Shown: piece by piece, positions 43,233 through 54,200 of the stretch
Layout of the letters: the number at the start of each line of letters is the position of its first letter
Numbering within the stretch: position 1 is the stretch's first letter
Source of the DNA: PALSA-188 sp963720075
Lineage (GTDB): Bacteria; Acidobacteriota; Terriglobia; Terriglobales; Acidobacteriaceae
Assembly (NCBI GenBank): GCA_963720075.1
Contig: CAVREG010000012.1
Location: 62,001 to 126,000 of the forward strand
Length of the DNA stretch: 64,000 nucleotides
Reading direction: 5' to 3'
Notes under the pieces: model-generated
The model's database searches: none
What the model was told of the DNA's origin: nothing
The model's input: only the letters and a program-made list of their open reading frames with translations
Translations under genes and position numbers: made by a program

Positions 43233-44011
43233 ATGAACAATCAGGCGGTGACTATGTCAGCAGGTTCAACCACGAGCGGACAACGCCATCTTGGCGCCAC
43301 GATGCGCCGGGATGCGTGGTGGCTGGAATTATTGCCAGTGATTATTCTGCTCGGTGCATTCGGTGCTTACGCGACTCTCCGTGCTTTTGAGGGTAGGTTT
43401 TATGAGTGGGGTCCTTATCTTTCGCCATTCTATTCGCCGCTCATTGACGCGCACCATAGGTGGTGGCCGTGGTCGCCGGCACTGCTGATTCTGGCGTTTC
43501 CTTTGGGATTCCGAGTGACGTGCTACTACTATCGCAAGGCATACTACCGCGCTTTTTTTCTCGATCCTCCAGCTTGCGCTGTCGCCGAACCCGGCAAACG
43601 CCGCTACCGGGGGAGACTGCTTTCCCCTTCATTCTGCAAAATCTGCATCGCTACTTTTTGTATGCCGGTTTCATTTTTCTGGCGTTTCTCTGGCGCGATG
43701 CGGTCCGTGCATTCTTTTTTGATGGCCATTTTGGAATCGGAGTCGGCACAGTCATTATGCTGTTCAACGTCACTCTGCTGACGATTTACGCGTTATCTTG
43801 TCACTCACTTCGCCATCTTATAGGCGGAAAGCTCGATTGCTTCTCTTGCGCCAGGTTTGGAGGTTCACGTCATAAAGCCTGGTCGTGGCTAACCGTTCTG
43901 AATGAGCGCCACATGCTTTATGCATGGGTTAGCCTGATAACAGTGGGTCTTACCGATCTCTACATCAGGCTGGTTGCGTGTGGCTCAATCACCGACGTGA
44001 GGCTCTTCTGA
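43233..44011 (+). pseudogene. succinate dehydrogenase membrane anchor, Sdh1 type, frameshifted
   Basis: The intact product would be about 255 residues with five membrane helices, anchoring SdhA and SdhB and binding haem and quinone. The first part reads WWLELLPVIILLGAFGAYAT, then YEWGPYLSPFYSPL and FPLGFRVTCYYYRKAYYRAF to AEPGKRRYRG. The second part, in the -1 frame, continues GETAFPFILQNLHRYFLYAG, LSCHSLRHLIGG and DLYIRLVACGSITDVRLF. Mycobacterial Sdh1 anchors read continuously through YTGETRFPLILQNIHRYFFY, so one G is missing from the five-G run at 43609-43613. Start could be 43233 or 43254. SdhA follows 2 bp later. A sequencing or assembly error is a serious alternative to a real lesion. 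Confidence 0.85.
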
Positions 44012-44013
44012 CG

Positions 44014-45726
44014 ATGGAATTCGAAACTCACGATCATGACGTATTAATCATTGGCGCGGGCGGCGCTGGCCTGCGCGCCGCTCTCGAAGCTCTGGCGCAG
44101 GGCGCGAAGGTAGGAGTGGTTTGTAAATCGCTCCTCGGAAAAGCGCATACGGTGATGGCGGAGGGTGGAATCGCGGCGGCAATGGCCAATGTAGATCACG
44201 CCGACGATTGGCGAACCCACTTTCGCGATACGATGCGCGGCGGCAAGCTCCTGAACAACTGGCGTATGGCTCAACTTCATGCTCAGGAAGCGCCTGACCG
44301 CGTGCGCGAGCTTGAACAGTGGGGCGCCCTCTTTGACCGCACAGCAGACGGCAATATTTTGCAGCGAGCCTTTGGTGGCCACACCTTCAAACGTCTGTGC
44401 CACGTAGGCGACCGCACCGGCCTGGAAATGATCCGCACATTGCAAGACCGTGGCGTGCAGTTGGGGATTGACGTCTTCATGGAGTGCACAGTCACCCGCC
44501 TGCTCAAAGATGGAGATCGCATCGCCGGAGCATTCGGTTATTGGCGCGAGCAGGGACGATTCGTCGTGTTCCGGGCCAAGTCAATCGTCATGGCTACGGG
44601 GGGCATTGGCAAGGCATACAAGATCACTTCCAATTCGTGGGAATACACCGGCGACGGAATGGCGCTCGCCTACAACGCTGGCGCGGATCTGCTCGACATG
44701 GAATTCGTGCAATTCCATCCCACTGGCATGGTGTGGCCACCGGGAGTGCAGGGACTTCTCGTCACCGAAGCGGTTCGCGGCGAGGGCGGCATTCTCCGCA
44801 ACAAACTCGGCGAGCGTTTCATGGAGAAATACGATCCGAAGCGGATGGAACTTTCAACACGCGACGTGGTGGCACGTTCCATCTACACGGAGGTTCGCGA
44901 GGGACGCGGCACGGAACACGGCGGCGCGTATCTCGACATCTCACACAAGCCCGCCGAGTACGTGAAGAAAAAACTCCCGAGCATGTATCACCAATTCAAA
45001 GAACTCGCCGATGTGGACATCACTGCTGGCCCCATGGAAGTTGGGCCAACATGCCATTACGTGATGGGGGGAATTCGCGTTGAGGCGGAAACCGCGAAAT
45101 CAACGGTGCCGGGACTCTTTGCTGCTGGCGAGGCGGCGGCGGGACTCCACGGTGCAAACCGGCTGGGTGGCAATTCTCTTTCCGATTTGCTCGTCTTCGG
45201 CCGCCGGGCAGGGCAGGCTGCTGCCGAGCACGCTAAAACCGTAACTAATACTCCGGTTGACTCGGGACAGATTGAAGAGGCAGCGCGTGAAATGCTCGTT
45301 CCTTTCGAACGCAAGACTGGCGAGAATCCTTATACGATCCATCGAGACTTGCAGGACACCATGCAGAATCTCGTGGGCATCTTCCGAACTAAAGAAGATC
45401 TCACTCGGGCGCTTGCCGAACTTGAGAAATTGAAAGAGCGTGCCGGGCGCATGAGTGTGGAGGGTTCGCGATTGTTTAATCCCGGATGGCATTTGGCTCA
45501 GGATCTTACGTCAATGCTGACCGTCTCCGAGGCCGTCACTCGCTGCGCGTTGGCTCGCGAGGAAAGCCGCGGAGCCCACAGCCGGATTGATTATCCCAAC
45601 TTCGATCCAGGTTGGGCGGCGAAGAATAATGTGATCGCCCGCGACGGAAGCGCAATGAAGCTTCGCCAATCGCCGGTTCCGGAAATGCCCGGTGACTTGA
45701 AGCAACTGGTCGCGGAAGAAAAATGA
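44014..45726 (+). CDS. sdhA: succinate dehydrogenase/fumarate reductase flavoprotein subunit
   Basis: A 570-residue flavoprotein. Rossmann FAD site VLIIGAGGAGLRAALEALAQ, covalent-FAD region RAFGGHTFKRLCHVGDRTG, active-site elements FHPTGMVWPPG and TEAVRGEGG, RDVVARSIYTEVREGRGTE, then HYVMGGIRVE and GLFAAGEAAAGLHGANRLGG with the catalytic Arg/His residues of succinate oxidation. It lacks a signal. The ATG at 44014 sits 2 bp after the anchor gene. It is the soluble catalytic head of respiratory complex II with the downstream iron-sulfur subunit. The operon order anchor-SdhA-SdhB corresponds to the mycobacterial Sdh1 form. Confidence 0.95.
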   Translation: MEFETHDHDVLIIGAGGAGLRAALEALAQGAKVGVVCKSLLGKAHTVMAEGGIAAAMANVDHADDWRTHFRDTMRGGKLLNNWRMAQLHAQEAPDRVRELEQWGALFDRTADGNILQRAFGGHTFKRLCHVGDRTGLEMIRTLQDRGVQLGIDVFMECTVTRLLKDGDRIAGAFGYWREQGRFVVFRAKSIVMATGGIGKAYKITSNSWEYTGDGMALAYNAGADLLDMEFVQFHPTGMVWPPGVQGLLVTEAVRGEGGILRNKLGERFMEKYDPKRMELSTRDVVARSIYTEVREGRGTEHGGAYLDISHKPAEYVKKKLPSMYHQFKELADVDITAGPMEVGPTCHYVMGGIRVEAETAKSTVPGLFAAGEAAAGLHGANRLGGNSLSDLLVFGRRAGQAAAEHAKTVTNTPVDSGQIEEAAREMLVPFERKTGENPYTIHRDLQDTMQNLVGIFRTKEDLTRALAELEKLKERAGRMSVEGSRLFNPGWHLAQDLTSMLTVSEAVTRCALAREESRGAHSRIDYPNFDPGWAAKNNVIARDGSAMKLRQSPVPEMPGDLKQLVAEEK

Positions 45727-45821
45727 GAACTGGATCAGAACATATTGCCTTGAGCCGTCCGAGTTTCTGGCCGTGCCGTAACGGTTAAGACAATTCAAGG
45801 CAGAACCGAGGGAGTTACCAA

Positions 45822-46562
45822 ATGGCGGAAGCAACCTTTGAAGTATTCCGGGGAAATCGCGACGGCGGACAGATGGCCACATATACGGTCCCCATCGCGC
45901 CGGGCATGGTCGTGCTCGACGCTCTTCACCATATTCAGGCCCACCAGGCGCCCGACCTGGCGGTGCGCTGGAACTGCAAGGCCGGCAAGTGCGGTTCATG
46001 CTCGGCGGAAGTCAACGGCCGTCCTCGTCTAACCTGCAAGACCCGCATGGATTCGCTTCCCTTGGATAAGCCCATCACCGTCCAGCCGATGAAGTCGTTT
46101 CCCGTGATCAAAGATCTAGTCACCGATGTTTCGTGGAATTACCGTGTGAACAAAAAGATTCCGCCATTCACGCCCAAGCCCGGAACCGATTGGAAGATGT
46201 ACCAAGAAGACGTAGATCGCGTGCAGGAATTTCGTAAATGCATTGAATGCTTCCTGTGCCAGAACGTCTGCCATGTTCTGCGCGAGCACGAAGATATGGA
46301 CCATTTCGGCGGACCCCGTTTTTTTGTGCGGGTTGCCGGACTCGAAATGCATCCCCTCGATTCGAAGTCTCGCACCCGCTTCCTCAAAGATGAACTTGGC
46401 ATCGGCTTGTGCAACATCACCAAATGCTGCACCGAAGTCTGTCCGGAAGAAATTCACATCACCGACAATGCGATCATCCCTCTTAAAGAGCGCGTAGTGG
46501 ACGAGTTTTATGATCCCTTGTTAATGTTGGTCAGAAAAATTCGCGGAGCAAAGCCAGCCTAA
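45822..46562 (+). CDS. sdhB: succinate dehydrogenase iron-sulfur subunit
   Basis: A 246-residue SdhB. The N-terminal plant-ferredoxin-like domain carries the [2Fe-2S] motif CKAGKCGSCSAEVNG and CKTRM. The C-terminal domain carries the other clusters through CIECFLCQNVCHVLREH and CNITKCCTEVCPEEIHITDN. It moves electrons from FAD to the membrane quinone. GGGAG precedes the ATG. 95 bp after sdhA, same operon. All cluster cysteines appear intact, so complex II would be functional if the anchor is. Confidence 0.95.
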   Translation: MAEATFEVFRGNRDGGQMATYTVPIAPGMVVLDALHHIQAHQAPDLAVRWNCKAGKCGSCSAEVNGRPRLTCKTRMDSLPLDKPITVQPMKSFPVIKDLVTDVSWNYRVNKKIPPFTPKPGTDWKMYQEDVDRVQEFRKCIECFLCQNVCHVLREHEDMDHFGGPRFFVRVAGLEMHPLDSKSRTRFLKDELGIGLCNITKCCTEVCPEEIHITDNAIIPLKERVVDEFYDPLLMLVRKIRGAKPA

Positions 46563-46627
46563 CCCCGTGAACATGAAGGCCAGGGTCTGACGAATTCGCG
46601 GACTCCCATCGGTTTCAACTTAGCCAA

Positions 46628-47704
46628 CTACTGACCCAACGGTCCCGACTGCGCGGGGCGCGGTTCCAGTGAGGACCTCGTACCCACCGAGGCGAACCGA
46701 CGTGGCTCCCAACGATAACCATCTCGCGTGCGTATGTGGTATTTGTTCATGTGCTCGCCAACCAACTTTACCGTAATCGCCCGCCAGCCCCGATTGGGAT
46801 TCGCCTGAGGGTAATAACTCAAGGAATAAAGATGTGCCAGATCGTCGCGTATTGACGCAAAAGCTTTCTGCTCATCTTTCCAGTTTTTAGCAAAGTAGGC
46901 TTTGCCGCCGGTAGCCTTCGTCATGCGCTCGAATACCGCAGTTGAAACCGGTTCTAACTGGGCGAGACGTGTGCTGATCATGTAAATACTCGTTCCCGTT
47001 GACTGCGCCAACTCCGCTACGTCTTCAGGGGGAACCATGCTGGCATTGTCGGGCCCGTTCGAAAAGACCACCACGACCTTCTTTCCGGTCAACTGGGCCG
47101 CATCTTTTACAGTCAGTAGCAGACAGTTGTAAAGCGCAGCGTCATCGCCGGCGACGGTCGCACGCACACCACGCAGAACCTGCGACCGGTCAGAGGTCAG
47201 CGGCGCGGCCCGGGAAAGATCGCGACTATAAGAGTAGAGAGCTATCCTATCCGCATTCTCCAGAGAACGCACAAAGTCTGCGATCGCGTCTTGCGCGAAA
47301 ACGAATCCGCGGTACATGTAGTTGCTGGTATCGAACAGGATAAACACGTTCGCGCCGCTTGCCGGCGGCGTGAGGACCTCGTGACCGGGGATACTAGCGG
47401 ATTGGCCCTCGACTTCAGTGCCCGTCCCTGGTGGCAGATTTTCCACTAACCTACGGGTAGGACTGTCGCCTTCTCCGAAAGTGGCGAGTTTCTCGGGAAC
47501 TCCGTCCTCTGTTATCGAGAAATCCTGCGGACGCAAACCCGTCACGTAATTTCCCTTATTATCCGTGACGGCCACGTTCAATTGAACCATTTCCACGACC
47601 ACGTGAATGTCGGGTTGATCCTGTTGAGCCGCCGTCGGGATGCCGGAAATCGAGACGAAACCGACAAACACACACAAAATAAATAGAAACTGTTTTTTCG
47701 CCAT
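46628..47704 (-). CDS. VWA-domain protein, VWFA-related Acidobacterial family
   Basis: A 358-residue exported protein (signal at about 4-27, ending PTAAQQ). A strongly conserved opening PDIHVVVEMVQLNVAVTDNK, then GNYVTGLRPQDFSITEDGVP, is the TIGR03436-type Acidobacterial domain; the VWA fold covers about 125-310. The metal-site motif is FDTSNYM, where family members usually have DxSxS, so the last Ser is Tyr here. RVVVVFSNGPDNAS-like strand and the ILASIRDD-like end follow. Function of the family is unknown; binding of proteins or polysaccharide is inferred from VWA folds. It is downstream of the 1043-residue secreted protein, 60 bp apart, likely one operon. Confidence 0.9.
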   Translation of the reverse strand: MAKKQFLFILCVFVGFVSISGIPTAAQQDQPDIHVVVEMVQLNVAVTDNKGNYVTGLRPQDFSITEDGVPEKLATFGEGDSPTRRLVENLPPGTGTEVEGQSASIPGHEVLTPPASGANVFILFDTSNYMYRGFVFAQDAIADFVRSLENADRIALYSYSRDLSRAAPLTSDRSQVLRGVRATVAGDDAALYNCLLLTVKDAAQLTGKKVVVVFSNGPDNASMVPPEDVAELAQSTGTSIYMISTRLAQLEPVSTAVFERMTKATGGKAYFAKNWKDEQKAFASIRDDLAHLYSLSYYPQANPNRGWRAITVKLVGEHMNKYHIRTRDGYRWEPRRFASVGTRSSLEPRPAQSGPLGQ

Positions 47705-47764
47705 AATCTACCTACCAAGTAGTCTGCGTGCAGCCTATCCGCACCTTGTTCTGTTAAACACAGT

Positions 47765-50700
47765 TCAAGGTATGGAAGGAGACGTCATTGAGATTGAAGC
47801 AATCTTGCCGTTTCGGAACTCCTCTCCCGTTTCTTGCATAGCCCGAAGCACAGCCGGAAAATCTTCGGTATCCGTCGCAAAAATCTGCTGCACCATGCGG
47901 CGGGTCAGTTCGGGAACCAGGCGATTCAGTGCGACCGGCGAATAATTCATCTCGTCCGCCAAACGCGCCCAATACAAATTAGTAGAGTCCCAGGACTCTG
48001 CCATCAATCGGCTGGAATAACCCGCCAGCGCCGGGAATGGTTTCACATTCAGAAGTTCACGGGCATAACTTTGGGCCAGAATGGGATGTGGTACGCCGAA
48101 GTCGCGCGATAATCGTGCCCAGGAGACTTGCGCCGGATGCTGACGCGAGAGGCTCTCCAGTTCCTGACTTAATGGTCCCAAAGAACCAAAACCTGTCGGA
48201 AACTTCTGCCGGAACACAGCCGTAAGATAGAACATATCGGCGGGGGTCACTGTTGAAAACGCGTCCGTGGGGCGCTGGCCCCGGAGATCGCTCTCCACCA
48301 CTCCCAGTCGTTGCGGTAGCATGCGGTCGGAAAGAATTGTCAACACTTTATTCCGCACATCTTCATTCTTTGCGGAGACGCTCAAAAGCTCTTCTCCAGC
48401 TTGCTGGTAAAGCGCGACGGCGTGCAGTTCATTTCGGCTAACATCCCACCAGCGTGGCAAGACAGAGTTCTCGAGAAGGCCAGGAACCAACTCCCTCCAA
48501 ATTAAGGCCTGGATGTGATCGGGGGCGATGAAGTCTTGCTCGACCTCGGCAAGAACGTAAGGCAGATCAGCGAGGGAACCGATGAGGTGTGCTCCTCCGC
48601 CAGCCGGAGAACCCTCCCCGAACAAGTGCGGAGCCTCCCAGACCCGCTCGATTCCGATGACGGTGTCCCCCGAAAAATCATGAGACCGAACCAGCAGAGG
48701 ATTGACACGAAGTATTTGAGCGCCGGGCGGCTCGTAATAAGCATAGTTCAAGCCTACGAGAGTATCCCGAAGGAAAGGAGCGAGACGGCCCCGGACCTCT
48801 TCGATCTGCGCCTTGGAATGTGCCGCGCCCATTAGTTTCGCCACATTCGACTTCATCTCAAGATCGGTATGGCGGTTGTTGTACACGCCAACGGCCCACT
48901 CCGTTCTTTCGTTGCTGGTAAAGATCGGACGAGGCATTTCGAATTCGTGAAGTTCTCCTGCCAGCGGCAGTAAACTGCCTGCAGTTGTTCCTCCGCGGGA
49001 GACCTCATCTAGGCCCCTGCCTAACGCAAGCAAAGTGTCCAGAGAAACAAGACGTTGTCCATCCAAGATCGAGCGCATGCGATCGGCAAGTTCCGCATGT
49101 ACCCGTTGGCCTTCCGCACTGTGTTGAGCCGGGCCTGCCAGCAGGCTCAAAATTTCGTCTTGAGACTTGTCCGGATTACCAGTCGCTGCGCGAAGCACTT
49201 CTCCCAGGGACGTGCGTCCGGCGTTAAACAACTCTGCAGGCGAATTGATGTTCGAGAACGGGGCGATCACTCTCTGCCATGACTGATTCAGATCGGCGAC
49301 CGGTATCTGTTCCTGGCGCGCCAGAATCTGCCAAAGTCCGACCTCGGCTTGAAATATTCCCATCGTGTTGCCCCGCAACGTGTGGTTGCGGATCTTGTCA
49401 ACCGATTCGATCGTTTTTACAAATCGGGTAATGGAAACGTCGTCCAGGCTCGGAAACTCGGAAAAAACAAGATACTGATCACTGAACTGGGAAAATGTGG
49501 TAGCAAGCAGACGAACCGTCTCGGGTTTCAAGGCGTTGCCGGAAGCGCGACTGGCGTCCAGTTCGCTGAGGGAAAGGAAAGCTTGCAGCGGACCCGCATC
49601 CTCGGAACCCCGGGCAAGAGAAAACAGAGACTCAAGCAAGCGTTGTGGATCGTTGTTTTGACTTTTCGCCCACTTGGCAGTCCTCTTGGAGTCGGGTCCC
49701 TGCCGGAGAATTTCTTTCCATGTCTGAATGTTTCCGGGCACATGAACCTCGCCGTCCGGGTCCCACTGAAGGCGAGTCAACAAAAGCAATAGCGCGGGTG
49801 CTGGACGAAAGACACCCTTTGCCGCACCCACTGAGTTGTCGCTGGGTCGAAATGCCACGTATAGGCGCTTCAGAAGGTGAACATCCGTAAAGTGCGCCTG
49901 TTGGGCCTGGCTGGTGTGCGACAACGCATCGAAGAACGCCGCCAGCCAACCTCTATCTTTGGCGAGAAGATGCAAAACAAATTCGCCCTGGGTTTCTGAA
50001 CTCACTCCCACAAGCTCTTTCCATGCGATTTCGGCATCGGCTCCGCCCGGCACGATCACACGTCCGGACCGGATACAAATTTGACTTCCATAAAAATTTA
50101 GCAAGGGAGCGAAGGGAACTAACTTCCCAAATCCCGGCGACACTCGCAGGGTAGCAACAGTGTCGTTATCCATTCGGCTGAAAGCCCAGTACAGAAGCGC
50201 CAGATCGGGATCTCGAAGGAGCCGGTCAACAAGATCCTTGCTGTATATTTTTCTAGTTGACTTAATCGAGGTCCAATCCCCTTCCGTGAAAAGAACGGGA
50301 ACGGACGTGGAAGAGTATTCGTAAGCAAAAGGTTTTCCGCCTTGAATTGTTTGCTCCAGTTCAGTCAGCGGGAACCCCGAATCAATAGTGAGGAAAGCCC
50401 TCTCTGGATCAGACGTGAAGAGAGACGCATTGCTCTGGCCGCATGTCCCCCGGATTCGGTATCCGAGAATATGAAGCAGCGGGTCTGCCTCGGCACAGTT
50501 CGACACACGAATAACATCCGCTGAACCCGCAAGTGCGGACAACTCTCGTGCCTGGGACACATAGCGGTTAAGCAATATCAAAAATTCCGTGGGCGTTTCG
50601 CCGCGGTACCCGAGGGAAAAAACTTCTCGAGCAAGTAAAGGCAGAACTTCTTCGCGGGAGACCTTTTGGCTGATTCCAGCCATACGCAAAAATGAGCGCA

Positions 50701-50896
50701 ACGGACCAGGGATCGTGACAGCAGGTTCACCGGCAGCTACCACAGACTTGCCCGGTTGAGTAGAACCGCTTGATGGATCAGAAGCAGGCTCAGCTAGTAC
50801 CGTAGTGGCTGTCAAAAAACAAAGACACAGTACCAGGAAAAATCTGATTAACAACGGAGGAAAGCAAAGAGGCGATTTCACGGCTGGAGACCTCAC
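47765..50896 (-). CDS. large secreted protein of unknown function (1043 residues)
   Basis: A 1043-residue protein with an N-terminal signal (about 10-35, hydrophobic FPPLLIRFFLVLCLCFLTAT, cut after VLAE). The mature part is mostly alpha-helical with no repeats or known motif that I can see; segments such as RSFLRMAGISQKVSREEVLP and WARLSRDFGVPHPILAQSYA look like helical solenoid. Two Cys pairs near 135-155 could form disulfides. Same strand as, and 60 bp upstream of, the VWA protein, so they probably act together outside the cytoplasm. Start codon is GTG; an in-frame GTG five codons later is an alternative. I do not recognise a family. Confidence 0.8.
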   Translation of the reverse strand: MRSPAVKSPLCFPPLLIRFFLVLCLCFLTATTVLAEPASDPSSGSTQPGKSVVAAGEPAVTIPGPLRSFLRMAGISQKVSREEVLPLLAREVFSLGYRGETPTEFLILLNRYVSQARELSALAGSADVIRVSNCAEADPLLHILGYRIRGTCGQSNASLFTSDPERAFLTIDSGFPLTELEQTIQGGKPFAYEYSSTSVPVLFTEGDWTSIKSTRKIYSKDLVDRLLRDPDLALLYWAFSRMDNDTVATLRVSPGFGKLVPFAPLLNFYGSQICIRSGRVIVPGGADAEIAWKELVGVSSETQGEFVLHLLAKDRGWLAAFFDALSHTSQAQQAHFTDVHLLKRLYVAFRPSDNSVGAAKGVFRPAPALLLLLTRLQWDPDGEVHVPGNIQTWKEILRQGPDSKRTAKWAKSQNNDPQRLLESLFSLARGSEDAGPLQAFLSLSELDASRASGNALKPETVRLLATTFSQFSDQYLVFSEFPSLDDVSITRFVKTIESVDKIRNHTLRGNTMGIFQAEVGLWQILARQEQIPVADLNQSWQRVIAPFSNINSPAELFNAGRTSLGEVLRAATGNPDKSQDEILSLLAGPAQHSAEGQRVHAELADRMRSILDGQRLVSLDTLLALGRGLDEVSRGGTTAGSLLPLAGELHEFEMPRPIFTSNERTEWAVGVYNNRHTDLEMKSNVAKLMGAAHSKAQIEEVRGRLAPFLRDTLVGLNYAYYEPPGAQILRVNPLLVRSHDFSGDTVIGIERVWEAPHLFGEGSPAGGGAHLIGSLADLPYVLAEVEQDFIAPDHIQALIWRELVPGLLENSVLPRWWDVSRNELHAVALYQQAGEELLSVSAKNEDVRNKVLTILSDRMLPQRLGVVESDLRGQRPTDAFSTVTPADMFYLTAVFRQKFPTGFGSLGPLSQELESLSRQHPAQVSWARLSRDFGVPHPILAQSYARELLNVKPFPALAGYSSRLMAESWDSTNLYWARLADEMNYSPVALNRLVPELTRRMVQQIFATDTEDFPAVLRAMQETGEEFRNGKIASISMTSPSIP

Positions 50897-51267
50897 CGAA
50901 TCTCGGAGACATCCGCATCTTACCTGGCACTATCAGGGAGAAACCGAAACGTCGCTCACCAAAGGATTCAGGCCGCAGAACCCGGACTCACCGGTCGTTC
51001 AATGGAGGGCAATTATACTCTGACTATTCTGTTTCTTTGTCGCCAAATAATTTGCCAACCCGTTTTGCCTAATGCTTGGGATCCTCGGCAAATGACCCCG
51101 TGCTACGGACCTCCCGGAATGGAACCTTGAATGACCGCCCGGACAAGTTGGGGTGACCGAGTGCTTCGGGGACTGCGGCCAAGGGCTCACGACAATGGGC
51201 GATTTCAGATCCTTAAGTCGGACTGATGCCGCAATCCTGGACGCCGAAATTTGGAAAATTACTAACC
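50897..51267. other. 371-bp gap, nothing recognised
   Basis: Upstream region of the 1043-residue protein gene and downstream region of the second TonB receptor (both minus). I see no gene, tRNA or known RNA motif. Short Gly/Pro-coding frames occur but without support. Confidence 0.4.
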
Positions 51268-54200
51268 TTAGAAGCTAAACCTCGCTTGCAGCTCGATCAC
51301 CCTGCCGGCCAAGCCGTCGGACGGTCGTCCAAAGCTGGCCGTATTGATAATGTCCGTCGGCGACGTGGCAGGAAGCAGCGGTGTGAAATTCAAAGTATTG
51401 AAGGCATTAAACAAGTTAGCCCGGATTGCAAGCATTGACCCTTCACCCAGAAACGCCATCCGGCGCAGAGCAAAATCCTTGCCCAGCGTCAAATCCACAG
51501 ACGTATATCCCGGTCCGGTAAAGATATTGCGACAGCGGCAGCCGGGGCCTAAGGTTGTGACATCGAAATTCGGACAAGACGCGGCCGTCACCTGTCCACT
51601 CACCGACAAACAGTTAGGGAATATCCCGTTAACCCATTGCTGCTTGCTGGGACCGGTGATGGCGCCCCCGTTGTAAGCGAAAGGCATGTCAGGACAATAA
51701 CCATCGCCGTTGCGGTCGGCATTAGTGTTGCAGGATCCGATCACGGCGGAAAAAGGATATCCTGAGTGCTTGCTCATGATTCCGCTGATTGTCCACCCAC
51801 CGAACGCCGTTCCCAGGAAGTCACGGCGGGTCCGGAATACTGGAAGTTCCCATACTGCGGACATGACAAAGTTGTTGCGCACGTCGAAGTCCGAATCGCC
51901 CTTATCAAGCAGTTGGTTACTGGGATCGGTTTGCTGATAGCCAACCTCGTATGACGCGGTGTCAATGGCATGACTCCACGTATAGTTAGCGTCAATCTGA
52001 AAGCCGTGATTGAACCGGCGGCTCACGCTCGCCACCAACGCATCGTAGCTCGCGTTAACATCAGGCAATGGGAAGTAGAGATTGCTGAACCGAGGGTTTC
52101 CGGTTGCGTGCGGAGCGGCGCAGGTCGGATTAGTAGGTCCGCAAGGCTGTCCGTTTGACCCGTCGTTCTGGAATTTATCTTGCGTGCCATCAAAAGTATC
52201 TCCCGGCATAAAACGGTTCATGTCAATCGTCCGTATCAGCTTTCGGCTTCTGCTTCCCTGATAGCCCAGTTTGACAACCAGGTCCTTTACCGGCTCAAGC
52301 TCGGTTTGATAGGAAAAGATGTATACATACGGATTCGGTTCGTTAGGCAAAGCGCCGAAGAGTTGCACTGGAGTAACGCTGGTGCAACCTGCATTTGCGC
52401 AAAGTGCGCCGTCGGGAGCGATGCCATTGGCAAACGCGGGATTTACCGGGTAGCTGTTCGCCTGCGTACTCGCCCCGAGACTGTACTGGATGTTGGATCC
52501 GGGCGGGGGCCCGGTAATTGGGCCCGGGTCGAAATAGCAGCAGGCCGTCGCCACAGCCGTGTACGGGGTATTCTGACGGATATTGTCGAAAATTACGTCC
52601 GAGTTTCTGTTAAACACGATTCCAAAGCCGCCCCTGAATACCACTCTACCCGCATAAGCACTGGGACTCCACGCAAAGCCGACACGCGGACCAAAATTAT
52701 TTCGATCCGGCGAATAAAGCTGGCCTCCATTTCTGCATGGCGTTAAAGGGGCGACCGAACCACAGACGAAGCCGTTGATGACGCCCTGTGATCCGAAAAC
52801 GTAATTGCTCATTGTGTTATTGGCTTCCGTAAGGGGAGTGAAATATTCCCAACGCAGGCCAAGGTTAACCGTCAAAGTTGGAGTCATTTTCCAGTCATCC
52901 TGCGCGAATATGGCATAGTCCCCGGTACGGAAGTAGCGTTGCGTATTAAGTGGGCCGCCAGTTGGGCTCACCTGTGTTTGCTCATAAAAGCAGCAGGCAT
53001 CGTTCGCCAGGTTCAATAATCCCCGAAATTGATACAGGGGACGTTCCGCGCCCGGCTGATCGTTGTTGTTCTGCTCTTTTCGGGCCTCTACCCCGAACTT
53101 CAATGCATGGCGGTTCCGAACCCAACTAAATGTTTCAGCCAAGCCGTAGGTGTTCTGTGCCAGCGCGCCTGGGGTGGTGGAACTCTGCGCTATGCCAATA
53201 AGGTTATTGTTGGACCCGAACGAAGGGCCGCCAGCGCCTATGTCAAAGTCAAACAGCTCGATCTGCGGAATACCGAAATTGGTGAGGCCCACAGGCTGCC
53301 TCTGATCGAAGTTATATCGCGTAAAGTTAAGGCGAAATTCGTTCAGCATGGTTGCACCGATGGTACGATTCCAGCCTATGGTGGCCGCGTAATTGTCGGG
53401 CGTTATGGTGAGGTCTTGTATCGGCCTCTGGCCTCCGTTGAGATTGTTTAGCCGGACGATGTATGTACTTACGAAAAACTGGTTGTTGCCCTGTGTGTAA
53501 TCCATGCGCCCGTTATATTCATTCCCAGTGCTGGAATTCGGCACTGTCAGGTCGAAGATTCCCCAGTCGGGGATTCCGTCAGGACCGTTTCCTATCGCCT
53601 GCCCCGGTCCATTTCCGGCAACGTACCACTTCCCGATCCCATAACCTGGAATGAGAGAGCAGCAATCAGTCTCCGACACAACGCTCGAAATGCGAGGCGT
53701 GATCCCCGGAGTGCTAAACAGCTTTGCGGCTATGCTGCCCGGATTGTTCTGCACGACGTACTGTTCAAATTGCGGTGTTTCGAGTGTCTGATCGCGGATG
53801 GTGGTTGTGTTGGAGAGTCGAACGCCCTCATAAGAGAAGAAAAAGAACAACCTGTTCTTGATAACGGGGCCGCCGAAGCTGCCGGCGTAATCGCGATATC
53901 TCTGGTCCACGCGAGTCGGGCAGTGGCTCGCAGTGATTGTGAATTGGCTCGGAGTGCCGGTTTCGCAGGTAATTTGGGAGAGGGGCACATTAGTGGGCCC
54001 GTAAAATTTATTGAAAGCATTCAACCCTTTGTCATTGAATTTGACGAACGCACTTCCGTGCCAGTCATTGCTTCCGCTCTTGGAAATGATTTTGACCTGC
54101 GCACCGGAGTTGCGGCCGTCCTGAGCCGAGTAACTATTGGATGTGACCGATACTTCATCCACGGACTCCTGGTTCGGCGTTACCACCGCGGCTCCGCCCC

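Noticed and set aside
43600..43620. Programmed frameshift in the sdh anchor gene
   Set aside because: A G5 run is weakly slippery, but there is no downstream structure or family precedent; an indel is simpler.
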